A stretch of 49,709 bases of DNA from Chryseobacterium polytrichastri (GTDB lineage Bacteria; Bacteroidota; Bacteroidia; Flavobacteriales; Weeksellaceae): positions 1 to 49,709 of the forward strand of contig NZ_FRAV01000038.1 of the NCBI RefSeq assembly GCF_900142445.1, in the 5' to 3' direction. The notes under the pieces are model-generated. The model saw only the letters and a list, made by a program, of their open reading frames with translations. It did no database searches and was not told the origin of the DNA. Positions 33,055 to 41,457 of the stretch are shown here, one piece after another. Numbering within the stretch: the stretch's first letter is position 1; each line of letters starts with the position of its first letter. A program made the translations under genes and the position numbers.

Positions 33055-33066
33055 TAATTCAAAGTT
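33048..33066 (+). promoter_or_regulatory. Operator candidate for the winged-helix regulator, site 1
   Basis: AACTTTG-TAATT-CAAAGTT is a perfect 7+7 palindrome over the -7 box and start point. The core CTTTGTAATTCAAAG plus six more bases recurs identically at 34673. Confidence 0.6.
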
Positions 33067-33072
33067 CTTTAT

Positions 33073-33690
33073 ATGGATTCAAAAAACTATCACGAAGATC
33101 TGTCACATATTCGTTCCATGATGGAGCGTTCTTCCAGATTTATTTCATTAAGCGGATTATCCGGAGTGGTTGCTGGTTTGGCTGCACTTATTGGTGCCGG
33201 TTATGTGTATGTTGTTTTTCAGAGAGAGGGGATTGACTATTTTGATGGTAACAGAAATATATTTAGCCCGGCTCTAGTTCGCGAATTGGTTATTATTGGA
33301 ACTTTGATTCTGTTTGTCGCTGTTCTCAGCGGATATTTTTTTACTGCTAATAAAAGTAAAAAGAAAGGACTGAAAATTTGGGATGCTACAACCAAAAGAT
33401 TGTTGTTCACTTTTAGTGTTCCTTTGGTAACGGGCGGAATGGTGTGTTTAGCTCTTCTTTATCACCATCTCTTTGTTTTAGTAGCCCCTGCAACTTTGAT
33501 TTTTTATGGACTGGCTTTGGTAAATGCGGAAAGATATACTTTAACGGATGTAAAATACTTAGGCTACTGCCAAATCGTTTTAGGGCTACTTTCCATATTC
33601 TTTTTAGGATGGGGATTGTTGTTTTGGGCGCTTGGCTTTGGAGTTTTACATATTGTGTATGGATTGATTATGCATAAGAAGTATAAATAG
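33073..33690 (+). CDS. Integral membrane protein, first gene of the winged-helix operon
   Basis: The protein has 205 residues. A soluble N-terminal segment (HIRSMMERSSRFISLSG) is followed by five or six hydrophobic helices (about 25-49, 72-90, 109-129, 132-150, 161-198). Proteins of this look often lie next to a small winged-helix regulator in Bacteroidota. Function unknown. The ATG lies only seven bases after the operator, so the 5' leader is very short. Confidence 0.78.
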   Translation: MDSKNYHEDLSHIRSMMERSSRFISLSGLSGVVAGLAALIGAGYVYVVFQREGIDYFDGNRNIFSPALVRELVIIGTLILFVAVLSGYFFTANKSKKKGLKIWDATTKRLLFTFSVPLVTGGMVCLALLYHHLFVLVAPATLIFYGLALVNAERYTLTDVKYLGYCQIVLGLLSIFFLGWGLLFWALGFGVLHIVYGLIMHKKYK

Positions 33691-33694
33691 CGAG

Positions 33695-34318
33695 ATGGGA
33701 ATTGGTTTTGTAATACTTATACATCTGATTGTAATATTTATTGTAAGCATTATAATTGCCGTAGTTGGGAGTATAATTACTTATTTTATAAGTAATAAAC
33801 AAAAAATTGGAAGGAAGATTTCCTTTGCGGTAGTCTCTCCATTTATAGGATTATATACATTATATTTTTGTGGAATTATTGGTTCATCAATTGTTTCTGA
33901 ATATAAAAAAGTAGATATTGGTATTGGTGATGCTTGGTATGTTCCTCTAGAAAATAATCATCAATTGATATTTATTGATTTACCGAAATATGCTTTTATT
34001 GGAAAAGAAGATAATGGACAATTGATCTTGTCGGAAGTAGTTGAAATTGAAGAAAATGGAAGACTTGTTTTTGGAAAAACACTTAATAATAAGTACTTTT
34101 CATATAATACAAAAACAGATGAGGTAAAAGATTTTAATAACGAAAAAGAATTAATAATTGCAAATTCTGGTAGAGCGATTAAATTAACAAATGTATACGA
34201 TTTCTATGCTGTGAAAAGGGATGATATTGCAGGAAATTGGTTTATTGCTGTGGGAATTTTGTCATTAATTATAAGTATTACTGTTTTGTATATACTAAAA
34301 TTAATAATGGCTATTTAG
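33695..34318 (+). CDS. Membrane protein of unknown function
   Basis: The protein has 207 residues. Two hydrophobic helices near the N-terminus (about 4-31 and 43-66), a beta-rich soluble middle (about 70-180) and one C-terminal helix (184-205). The sequence has low-complexity Ile/Glu/Asn use and higher AT than its neighbours. No family is recognised. It splits the membrane-protein gene from the regulator gene that normally follows directly, so it may be an insertion. Confidence 0.7.
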   Translation: MGIGFVILIHLIVIFIVSIIIAVVGSIITYFISNKQKIGRKISFAVVSPFIGLYTLYFCGIIGSSIVSEYKKVDIGIGDAWYVPLENNHQLIFIDLPKYAFIGKEDNGQLILSEVVEIEENGRLVFGKTLNNKYFSYNTKTDEVKDFNNEKELIIANSGRAIKLTNVYDFYAVKRDDIAGNWFIAVGILSLIISITVLYILKLIMAI

Positions 34319-34357
34319 CTTAAAACTAAGGATTAATATTAAAAATATATTTAGAAA

Positions 34358-34648
34358 ATGATCAATATAAATCAACTCAACAAAGAATTCGAAAGCCGTG
34401 TAAGATTGGGCATTATGTCTGTTCTCATGGTGAACGATTGGGTTGATTTCTCAGAAATGAAGAGTCTGCTGGAAATTACAGATGGTAATTTAGCCAGTCA
34501 CAGCAATGCGTTGGAAAAAGCTGCTTACATAGAAGTGAAGAAAGAGTTTGTGGGTAAAAAGCCTAAAACATCATATAGAGTCACCCAAAGTGGGAGAGAG
34601 GCATTTACAGAACATCTAAATATGTTGGAAAAATTAATAGGGAGGTAA
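34358..34648 (+). CDS. Winged-helix transcriptional regulator (PF13601-like)
   Basis: The protein has 96 residues, almost all of it one winged-helix domain: RLGIMSVLMVNDWVDFSEMK, then the recognition helix DGNLASHSNALEKAAYIEV, then the wing (FVGKKPKTSYRVTQSGREAF). It likely binds DNA as a dimer and represses its own operon. A palindrome at the operon promoter and an identical core just downstream of this gene are candidate sites. Confidence 0.88.
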   Translation: MININQLNKEFESRVRLGIMSVLMVNDWVDFSEMKSLLEITDGNLASHSNALEKAAYIEVKKEFVGKKPKTSYRVTQSGREAFTEHLNMLEKLIGR

Positions 34649-34672
34649 GCTCTATATTTTTTTATCTTTTTG

Positions 34673-34687
34673 CTTTGTAATTCAAAG
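34673..34687 (+). promoter_or_regulatory. Operator candidate for the winged-helix regulator, site 2
   Basis: CTTTGTAATTCAAAG lies 24 bases after the regulator stop and 13 bases before the ATG of the next gene. The following six bases (TTCTTT) are also the same as at site 1. The matching -7 box here is weak (TTGCTTTG). Confidence 0.6.
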
Positions 34688-34700
34688 TTCTTTGCGTCTG

Positions 34701-35009
34701 ATGGAATTAATAATTAATAAAATGAATAACTCAACAATTAAAAATATAGGGAAATATACGTTCTGGACTACTTTTCTTTTAGGAAATATATTTCTTTTCG
34801 GTTTTATATTTAGTCATATCATAGAATTTGCAATAGCGTCACTGTTTTTTTTAAGTATTGGAAGTTTAATCAATGCAGTAATATTTTTTGGACTTCTTAT
34901 TTACGGTGGATTTTATCAAAATCAGTTTGTTGTATGCTTGGAATCAGCTTTAATCATTCTATTAAATATTCCTGTATTACTCTTTTACTCATTCCTTTTT
35001 TATAACTAA
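34701..35009 (+). CDS. Small membrane protein
   Basis: The protein has 102 residues from the ATG at 34701 (an in-frame ATG at 34722 and an upstream TTG at 34692 are alternatives). Three hydrophobic helices (roughly 15-45, 50-72, 78-100) make up most of it. No family is recognised. It starts just after operator site 2, so it is the first gene of a second unit that the winged-helix regulator may control. Confidence 0.6.
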   Translation: MELIINKMNNSTIKNIGKYTFWTTFLLGNIFLFGFIFSHIIEFAIASLFFLSIGSLINAVIFFGLLIYGGFYQNQFVVCLESALIILLNIPVLLFYSFLFYN

Positions 35010-35025
35010 TTAAAATAATAAACTA

Positions 35026-35511
35026 ATGAAAAAATTACGTGTTCAATTTTTGCTTTTCATGTATGAAAATTCTCAAAAGCAATACCGGAAATACTTTAAA
35101 AAGAAAAAGAGACAATGGCAGTTTGATGAAAAACAGTTGTTAAGTTTTAAAGAAGATTCATTAGGGAAAACATTAGGTGATTTTTATCAGGCTCATGGTT
35201 TTAGAATGATTCCTAAAATGGAAAACCACGATGTCTATCATCTCATTACAGATTACAGCACCAATATTCAGGATGAAATTGCCATGCAATATCTGCTTTT
35301 CGGAAACGGAAAAAGAAGTGCTTATTTATTAGGGGTTTTGCTGTTGGGAACTTTTGTCTTTCCGGAATATTATAAAACCTATAGAAAAGCCTTTCAAAAA
35401 GGTCGAAATATGAGGTCTTTTCACAATTGGGATTTTGAAAATCTTTTATGGCAGAATTTTGATCACTTGAAAGATTTTATTCAGCAAAAACAATCCCCGG
35501 TATATTACTAA
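35026..35511 (+). CDS. Coq4-like protein
   Basis: The protein has 161 residues. The zinc motif of the Coq4 family, HDxxH-x11-E, is exactly present: H68-D69-V-Y-H72 ... E84. The segment QDEIAMQYLLFGNGKRSAYL after it also fits. Coq4 acts in ubiquinone synthesis in mitochondria and proteobacteria, but Flavobacteriia use menaquinone. The role here must therefore differ or be a lipid-quinone handling function. It follows the small membrane protein by 16 bases. Confidence 0.72.
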   Translation: MKKLRVQFLLFMYENSQKQYRKYFKKKKRQWQFDEKQLLSFKEDSLGKTLGDFYQAHGFRMIPKMENHDVYHLITDYSTNIQDEIAMQYLLFGNGKRSAYLLGVLLLGTFVFPEYYKTYRKAFQKGRNMRSFHNWDFENLLWQNFDHLKDFIQQKQSPVYY

Positions 35512-35549
35512 AAACCAATAACCAAATACTAACATCTAATTTTTTTATT

Positions 35550-36920
35550 ATGAAAACACATCATTATATACTACTCACCACCTTATTATTTGTAATCTTA
35601 TTTTATGACGAAAGTGTGGGATTGAATCTAGGAATTCTGGGAATTATTTATGCTTCCCTTACCTTATATAAAACGCCTGAAAGAAACAGAACTCGAACAT
35701 TTCTTATTCTTTTTGTAACGAGCATTCTTTCCAGTATTGCATTTGCTTGGTATGGAGATTTTCCATCATTTTTGGCGATTGCAAGTTCACTTTTACTGTT
35801 ATCTTACAGATCAAAGAACAGAAGGCTAAAAATACTTTTCCTTATTCCTGTTTTTGTGGTCAACTGCTTTACGTTTCTTTGTCGATTTTTCAATTTTGAT
35901 AAATGGTTACCGAAAAGAAATATCCCAGGATTATGGCAGAAAGCATTAGCTTTTGTATTGATTCCGCTTGTGCTGTTGGCTATTTTCTTTGGAGTTTATT
36001 CTGCTGGAAGTGATCATTTTGCGAATTTGTTTAAGAATATTGAGTTGGACATTAACTTTTGGCAATTTGTATCAATCACCGTTTTAGGCTTTTTCTTTGC
36101 ATTTAATTATTGGAATTATTCGGTTGAAAAGCTGATTTACAAACAGAATCATTTATTAGATGATAATTTCAAGGAAGAAAATAAAATTCAGAGATCAACC
36201 TATTCTTTTCTGGATCTGGATGCTGAAAGAATGAGTGGAGTTATTTCTTTCTTTTCATTAAATATTTTATTGATATTCTTTATTGCCACCTATAATTATG
36301 AACAGTTTTTTGAAGCAGTAAAGACACCAAATCAACTTTCTGCAGAAACACACGAAAGAGTAAATGCAGTAATTGTTTCAATCGTATTGGCAATTTTGGT
36401 GATTATGTTTTATTTTAAATCGAGTTTTAATTTTGATCCTAAAGCCGGATTGCTTAAAATTTTGGCCAAAATATGGATTGTATTAAATATAATTCTTGTT
36501 CTTTCTGCAATGATGAAAAACTATGAATATGTTATTAATTCTGGTTTTACATATAAAAGATTGGGGGTTTTCGGATTTTTAATTTTATCATTAATTGGTT
36601 TGATTCTGACATTCATTAAAATTCAAATGAAAAAAAGGAATGCCTTCTTATTTAATACAATGATTGGATATGTGTATGGAACTATTTTAGTGTGTAGCTA
36701 TTTTAATTGGGGTGGCTTCATAACTTCTCAAAATATAAAAAGCAATCATTTTGATTATTATTACCATAAAACTGCGGTTAATTTCAATGAAGAATATCTG
36801 CTAAAATATGCCAGAGAAAATCATTCTGAAGGCATAGAGAAAGATATTATGGAAAGAGTAAGATTTTATCAGAAAGAAAGCTTTCTGTCAAAGGTTATTT
36901 ATTATCAAACAATTAAATGA
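35550..36920 (+). CDS. Polytopic membrane protein, DUF4153/DUF4173-like
   Basis: The protein has 456 residues, with about 11-12 hydrophobic helices and a C-terminal cytoplasmic or periplasmic tail (from FDYYYHKTAVN). The segment NSGFTYKRLGVFGFL resembles the conserved part of the DUF4153/DUF4173 families. Function unknown. It overlaps the DUF1361 gene by four bases. Confidence 0.75.
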   Translation: MKTHHYILLTTLLFVILFYDESVGLNLGILGIIYASLTLYKTPERNRTRTFLILFVTSILSSIAFAWYGDFPSFLAIASSLLLLSYRSKNRRLKILFLIPVFVVNCFTFLCRFFNFDKWLPKRNIPGLWQKALAFVLIPLVLLAIFFGVYSAGSDHFANLFKNIELDINFWQFVSITVLGFFFAFNYWNYSVEKLIYKQNHLLDDNFKEENKIQRSTYSFLDLDAERMSGVISFFSLNILLIFFIATYNYEQFFEAVKTPNQLSAETHERVNAVIVSIVLAILVIMFYFKSSFNFDPKAGLLKILAKIWIVLNIILVLSAMMKNYEYVINSGFTYKRLGVFGFLILSLIGLILTFIKIQMKKRNAFLFNTMIGYVYGTILVCSYFNWGGFITSQNIKSNHFDYYYHKTAVNFNEEYLLKYARENHSEGIEKDIMERVRFYQKESFLSKVIYYQTIK

Positions 36921-37603
36921 TTTATTTGAAAATGATGAAAAAATTAAAGAATAACCAAAGGTTTGAGATAACAATCTTATTGATATTGATGACATTATTT
37001 TGTTTCAGCCTTTCAGTTTTTAGATATTATTTAAGTGATACAAAAGTGTTTTTCTTTCTGAACTGGAATTTGTTCCTAGCATGGATTCCGATTATAATAA
37101 GTAGCTTTTTATTGATATTTCACATTAAAAGTAAAGTTGCATTGGCTTTTGCTATTGTAGTTTGGATATTATTTTTTCCTAATTCACCCTATATTCTGAC
37201 CGATCTTTTTCATTTAAGAACAAGAAATTCAGTGCCTATTTGGTATGATCTTATAGTTATTCTTTCATACGCTTGGGCAGGATTGATTTGTGGTTTTATA
37301 AGTTTATTGGATATCGAAAAAATGCTTTCATCCTATTTTAAAAGATCAACAATTAGTATTATTGCTGTTTTGTTTCTGTTTCTAAGCAGTTTTGGAGTGT
37401 ATCTTGGAAGATTTTTGAGATGGAACAGTTGGGATGTTTTGAACAATCCTTTTGGGTTATTTAATGATATTGCTGTGAGATTTGTTTATCCGTTAGACTA
37501 TACAAAAACGTGGGGAGTTACTGTTTTAATGGGAATCATGCTCAATTTTATGTACTTCATGTTGAGAGCTATTAGAAAGGATACTTTTAGTCCTGAAAAA
37601 TAA
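36917..37603 (+). CDS. DUF1361 membrane protein
   Basis: The protein has 228 residues and six or so membrane helices. DUF1361 landmarks: FLNWNLFLAWIPIIIS, WILFFPNSPYILTDLFHL, VPIWYDLIVI and YLGRFLRWNSWD. The ATG at 36917 overlaps the previous stop; a second ATG at 36932 is possible. Function unknown. Confidence 0.85.
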   Translation: MIYLKMMKKLKNNQRFEITILLILMTLFCFSLSVFRYYLSDTKVFFFLNWNLFLAWIPIIISSFLLIFHIKSKVALAFAIVVWILFFPNSPYILTDLFHLRTRNSVPIWYDLIVILSYAWAGLICGFISLLDIEKMLSSYFKRSTISIIAVLFLFLSSFGVYLGRFLRWNSWDVLNNPFGLFNDIAVRFVYPLDYTKTWGVTVLMGIMLNFMYFMLRAIRKDTFSPEK

Positions 37604-37711
37604 CAAGCTAAGCATTTTTTAAGGTTTTAATATACTTTATGGAACAATTTTAGCTTCTGAATAGCATCATGAGCAATTAAAGCTCAAGTGTATCATTTAA
37701 AAATAACTATT

Positions 37712-38245
37712 ATGAAAAAATCCTTATTGTTGATCCCATTGATTATTATTTCTTGTAAAAAAGAAGCAACTATTACGGAAACTCCGAATAAAGATTCAAT
37801 GATGGTCACAGAAATGCCAGAACCCAAAGTAGATTCTGTAGCAATAAGAAAAAAAGATTCTATCATCAATAATTCTCCGGTCACAAAAGAAGTACTGCGT
37901 TCGGGGGTGATGAGAAATACGAAGAAAGGCCAGATTATAAGAACGGCAGATGCTTCCCAACTTCCGTTTACACTTGGTGAAGAGTTTACGAAAGATAACC
38001 AAGAACTGATTTTAAAAATTACAGATTACGAAAAATCTGATATCAAGGCTAAAATTGTAACCAATCAAAAAGATTTTAACATTAGATTTAACCAAATAAA
38101 ATTGCCTAATGGAAAGTATGACGGCCCTTTTGGAAGAGAGCTTACGCATGAGATTTCAGGAAAAGGGGAGGTTTGGCTTATTATCGGAAAAAGTAATATG
38201 GCTTCTGGAAATGAAAAAGGTAGTTTTAAGGTAAGTGTAGAATAA
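37712..38245 (+). CDS. Lipoprotein of unknown function
   Basis: The protein has 177 residues. MKKSLLLIPLIIISC is a lipoprotein signal with Cys 15. The ATG at 37712 is chosen over an in-frame GTG at 37688, because it begins the signal peptide. After a Lys/Asp/Ser-rich linker (20-60), a beta-rich domain follows (about 75-177). No family recognised. Probably anchored to the inner face of the outer membrane or the periplasmic side. Confidence 0.75.
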   Translation: MKKSLLLIPLIIISCKKEATITETPNKDSMMVTEMPEPKVDSVAIRKKDSIINNSPVTKEVLRSGVMRNTKKGQIIRTADASQLPFTLGEEFTKDNQELILKITDYEKSDIKAKIVTNQKDFNIRFNQIKLPNGKYDGPFGRELTHEISGKGEVWLIIGKSNMASGNEKGSFKVSVE

Positions 38246-38291
38246 TTTTTGGTACAATTTCTGTAAGTTATCCTGCAAAAGAATTACTATT

Positions 38292-38804
38292 ATGAAAAAT
38301 ATGTTTTTAACAGCCATTGTGGCTTCTACAGCTCTTGTAAGTTGTGGAACTGTTCAGTCACTGGTTCAGAATACATTTCCTTATACAACTAATGTTTTAA
38401 TTTCTACCGGAGTTCCTGCTGATAAAGAGGTTTCTTCTACGGCAACTGCTACCAATGTACAGACTTGGGTGGGAGGAAATAATAATGCGAAGATCAAAGA
38501 TGTAAGAATTTCTGATGCTAAAATTTCTGTAGTTTCTCCATCCGGAGGAAATTTGAGTGCCCTTAAATCTATAAAAGTATATGTTTCTTCAAGCGGTACA
38601 AAAGAAAGATTAGTGGCATCACGTTCTCCCATTTCTACAAATGCAGCAAGTTTAAATCTAGATCTTAATGATACAGGATTTTTAGATGAAGTGGTAAAAA
38701 GTTCAGGTCTTACAGTAAGAACGGTTTACGAATTGAAAAATCAGACAAGTTCAGATATGAACTTAAAAATCGCACTTAATTTCAGCAGTGTTCCTGCGAA
38801 ATAG
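38292..38804 (+). CDS. Lipoprotein of unknown function
   Basis: The protein has 170 residues with lipoprotein signal ending ALVSC (Cys 18). The mature part is Ser/Thr/Val-rich and beta-strand-like (NVLISTGVPADKEVSSTATA, SIKVYVSSSGTKERLVASRS), with a C-terminal NLKIALNFSSVP. It resembles small outer-membrane lipoproteins with a beta-sandwich domain, but no family can be named. It ends at a strong bidirectional terminator. Confidence 0.75.
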   Translation: MKNMFLTAIVASTALVSCGTVQSLVQNTFPYTTNVLISTGVPADKEVSSTATATNVQTWVGGNNNAKIKDVRISDAKISVVSPSGGNLSALKSIKVYVSSSGTKERLVASRSPISTNAASLNLDLNDTGFLDEVVKSSGLTVRTVYELKNQTSSDMNLKIALNFSSVPAK

Positions 38805-38827
38805 TTTTTATAAAAGTTTATTGTAAC

Positions 38828-38861
38828 AAACACGTCTCTCAAAATTTTGAGAGACGTGTTT
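38828..38861. terminator. Bidirectional terminator between convergent genes
   Basis: A perfect 34-base palindrome with 17-base arms (AAACACGTCTCTCAAAA and complement), with T-tracts both ways. It serves the lipoprotein gene and the convergent subtilase gene. The inner 24 bases are the same as in the palindrome at 40662-40695. Confidence 0.85.
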
Positions 38862-38906
38862 TATTTTATGATAATCCGTAATTTTATATAATTAAAAATA
38901 TTCAAA

Positions 38907-40598
38907 TTATTGTTTAATAAACTTCTCAACAACTCTTCTTTGGCCATCTGTGGCATTGATAATGTAGGTTCCTTTTGGAAGTTCTGAGATATTTAATTTT
39001 CTATCAGATGAAGTTGAGTTTTTCAGAATAGATTGTCCCGCCATATTAATAATTTCAAAATCAACATTTTTATTTTCCTGGCTTCTTACTGAAATATAAT
39101 TCGACGCAGGATTAGGATAAATCTCAATTTTTAATGGAGTTACATTTATACTACTTCTTGCAGAGAGCGTAGGATTCTTTTCTAAATGCTCTATAGCTGC
39201 TTTAATATTTGGAAGCGGACCAATTTTGGTTGTTAAATTTCCACCTTGAGGTATTCCTGTTGTCACCAGAAGGTTTTTCATAGCTGCCGGAGTTAAATAT
39301 TGTCCTGTGGTCTGACGATAATAAGATTGAATTAAAATAGCTGCAGAAGATACAACGGGTGTAGCAGAGCTTGTTCCACTGAAAAGTGTATATGTTCTGT
39401 TGGTATCTCCATCATAAGTTGCCCAGCCTCCATAACCTGCGGCCAAAACATTTTGCCCCCAACCTTGTACATCCACTCTTGCGCCATATGTACTGAAACT
39501 TAATTTTGAATGGGCAGTAGTATTGGTTCCTGCTCCAACAATAATAGCCCCGCTATTACCTCTTGCATTATAAGCCGAGTAGAAAGAAGAATCAAGATTT
39601 TCATTACCATTTCCTGCAGCTGCAATAATGATGATTCCGGAATCTGTTGCTGCTTTTGTCAGGTCCCAGATAAGATTGTTATATTCTGCAGCAACATAAT
39701 TGGAGTTTTGACCTCCCGTTTGCATTTCATACAAAACAATATCTCCTGCCTGGGAAGCGTTAATAGCTCTTGTCACGGCTGCAACTCTGTTATATGAAGT
39801 GGTTGTCCATTCTAGAAACCCTTTCATTTCAGTAGCATTATAAGCGCTTCCTGAAAGTCCGATATTGTCTTTTGCTGAACCTAAAATACTCATTACGGCA
39901 GTTCCATGATCCAGCCAGTTGTAATTTGGACTGCTTGGAGTTGTAAGTGCTGCATTTGGAGTAACACCAGCTTCTAATTGAATAGTATTTCTGTTAACCA
40001 ACATTTCATGAGTTTTATGAAAACCATATTCTACATCACGTACTCTTACATTTTGCCCTGTAATTCCTCTTGACCATGCATAATTTACATTAATTCCAGG
40101 ATTGTCAAATAAATAAGTTTGAGAAGCTTCTAAATTTGGTGTAATCACAAAAGTAGCTGTTGAAGGAGGTTCAATAGGTTCATTGCTCAATATTGAAGCA
40201 TATTCTATCTCAGGAAATTTTTCAAAACTTTCTGCCAATTTTAAAATATCTTCATTGTCTTTTACTGTAGTTTCAACTTTGAAAATTCGTTTTAACTTTT
40301 CAATTGATTCTCCAGAGTTCTTAATTTTTTTACTGCTTTCAAGCATTTCGTTCAGTTTTTGATCACTGAAACCGAGATCATTCACAAATGAAATTCTATT
40401 TGATTCTACAAATTCTTTGAATGCAGGATTTTTTCTTAAAGTATAATTAATAATATCAACAGCATTAGCATTTTTAGAAAAAGAAACATAAAGGCTGTGT
40501 GAATTTGAGTTTTTCTGTAGTTGAAATTGCCCCTTTCTGTTTTGCCCAAAAGAAAGGAAGAAACAGAAAATAAATAAGATAAAGATTCTTGTTTTCAT
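38907..40598 (-). CDS. Secreted S8 (subtilisin) peptidase with T9SS sorting domain
   Basis: The protein has 563 residues, with a signal peptide ending about LSFGQ (residue 19). A propeptide-like region reaches about residue 155. The catalytic triad is D188 (in RDVEYGF, not the common DTG/DSG), H231 (DHGTAV) and S410 (SGTSSATP); the oxyanion Asn is N330 (AAAGNGN). Residues 490-563 form a T9SS type A sorting domain (IYPNPASNYISV ... LPKGTYIINA). It is likely an extracellular protease. The gene lies between two near-identical palindromic terminators. Confidence 0.92.
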   Translation of the reverse strand: MKTRIFILFIFCFFLSFGQNRKGQFQLQKNSNSHSLYVSFSKNANAVDIINYTLRKNPAFKEFVESNRISFVNDLGFSDQKLNEMLESSKKIKNSGESIEKLKRIFKVETTVKDNEDILKLAESFEKFPEIEYASILSNEPIEPPSTATFVITPNLEASQTYLFDNPGINVNYAWSRGITGQNVRVRDVEYGFHKTHEMLVNRNTIQLEAGVTPNAALTTPSSPNYNWLDHGTAVMSILGSAKDNIGLSGSAYNATEMKGFLEWTTTSYNRVAAVTRAINASQAGDIVLYEMQTGGQNSNYVAAEYNNLIWDLTKAATDSGIIIIAAAGNGNENLDSSFYSAYNARGNSGAIIVGAGTNTTAHSKLSFSTYGARVDVQGWGQNVLAAGYGGWATYDGDTNRTYTLFSGTSSATPVVSSAAILIQSYYRQTTGQYLTPAAMKNLLVTTGIPQGGNLTTKIGPLPNIKAAIEHLEKNPTLSARSSINVTPLKIEIYPNPASNYISVRSQENKNVDFEIINMAGQSILKNSTSSDRKLNISELPKGTYIINATDGQRRVVEKFIKQ

Positions 40599-40661
40599 AA
40601 GTATTTTTTTTATTTCTACAATTAGGGAATAAATATAGTGATTTTAAGTTTTGGTTTTAAA

Positions 40662-40695
40662 AAAAGCGTCTCTCAAAATTTTGAGAGACGCTTTT
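40662..40695 (-). terminator. Terminator of the FKBP gene
   Basis: A perfect 34-base palindrome (arms AAAAGCGTCTCTCAAAA and complement) 23 bases after the FKBP stop. It shares its inner 24 bases with the terminator at 38828. Confidence 0.82.
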
Positions 40696-40717
40696 AAATT
40701 ATATTAAGATCAAAATC

Positions 40718-41401
40718 TTATTTAAAATCTACCAATTCTACATCGAAGATTAACGTTGCTCCGGGAGGAATTACACCACCAGCTCCGCTATCTCCATATG
40801 CTAAATCAGAAGGAATATAAAATCTGTATTTAGCACCTTTGCTCATCAATTGAATACCTTCAGTCCAACCTTTTATAACTCCTGAAACATTTAGTTCAAT
40901 AGGTTTTCCTCCTTGTTTTTCTGTAGAATCAAAAATAGTTCCGTCCATTAATTTTCCGGTATAGGCTACATTAGCAGTACTTGATGCAGTAGGTTTTGCT
41001 TTTCCGTCACCTGGTGTCAGAACTTCATACTGTAAACCACTTGCTGTAGTTGTTATTTTTTTGTTTAGCTTGTTTTTCGCAAGAAATTCTGCTCCTTTCT
41101 TTTTATTTTCTTCAGCTTTCAACTTATCCTGAGCTTGTCTTTTCTCCCCTTGTTTTTGCATGAAACCTTGTAAGAAAGTTCCCATTTCTTCTTTTGGAAG
41201 TAATCTTGGCTTATCCGAAAACTCATCTTTAATAGCCTGAGACAAAAGATCAGGATCTACAGTAAATCCTTGCTTTTTAAGGTTTTGGGCAATGTCAAGA
41301 CCGATGTAATAAGATGCTTTTTGATCGTCTGTATAAGATTTTTGAGCATAAGCAGTGTTGATTCCTGCAAGAAGAACTAAAGTAGCTAACGTTTTTTTCA
41401 T
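40718..41401 (-). CDS. FKBP-type peptidyl-prolyl cis-trans isomerase, periplasmic
   Basis: The protein has 227 residues with signal peptide (cleavage after NTAYAQ). The N-terminal half is an FkpA/FklB-type dimerisation domain (YYIGLDIAQNLKKQGFTVDP ... LPKEEMGTFLQGFM), followed by a Lys-rich helical linker. The FKBP domain (about 120-227) has the usual active-site residues in YTGKLMDGTIFDST, VIKGWTEGIQLM and YIPSDLAYGDSGAGGVIPP. It helps fold exported proteins. Confidence 0.94.
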   Translation of the reverse strand: MKKTLATLVLLAGINTAYAQKSYTDDQKASYYIGLDIAQNLKKQGFTVDPDLLSQAIKDEFSDKPRLLPKEEMGTFLQGFMQKQGEKRQAQDKLKAEENKKKGAEFLAKNKLNKKITTTASGLQYEVLTPGDGKAKPTASSTANVAYTGKLMDGTIFDSTEKQGGKPIELNVSGVIKGWTEGIQLMSKGAKYRFYIPSDLAYGDSGAGGVIPPGATLIFDVELVDFK

Positions 41402-41457
41402 TTTCTGTTATAAATTATATATGTTGTAAATTTAAGCTTTTGTAATGGAATTTGTTT

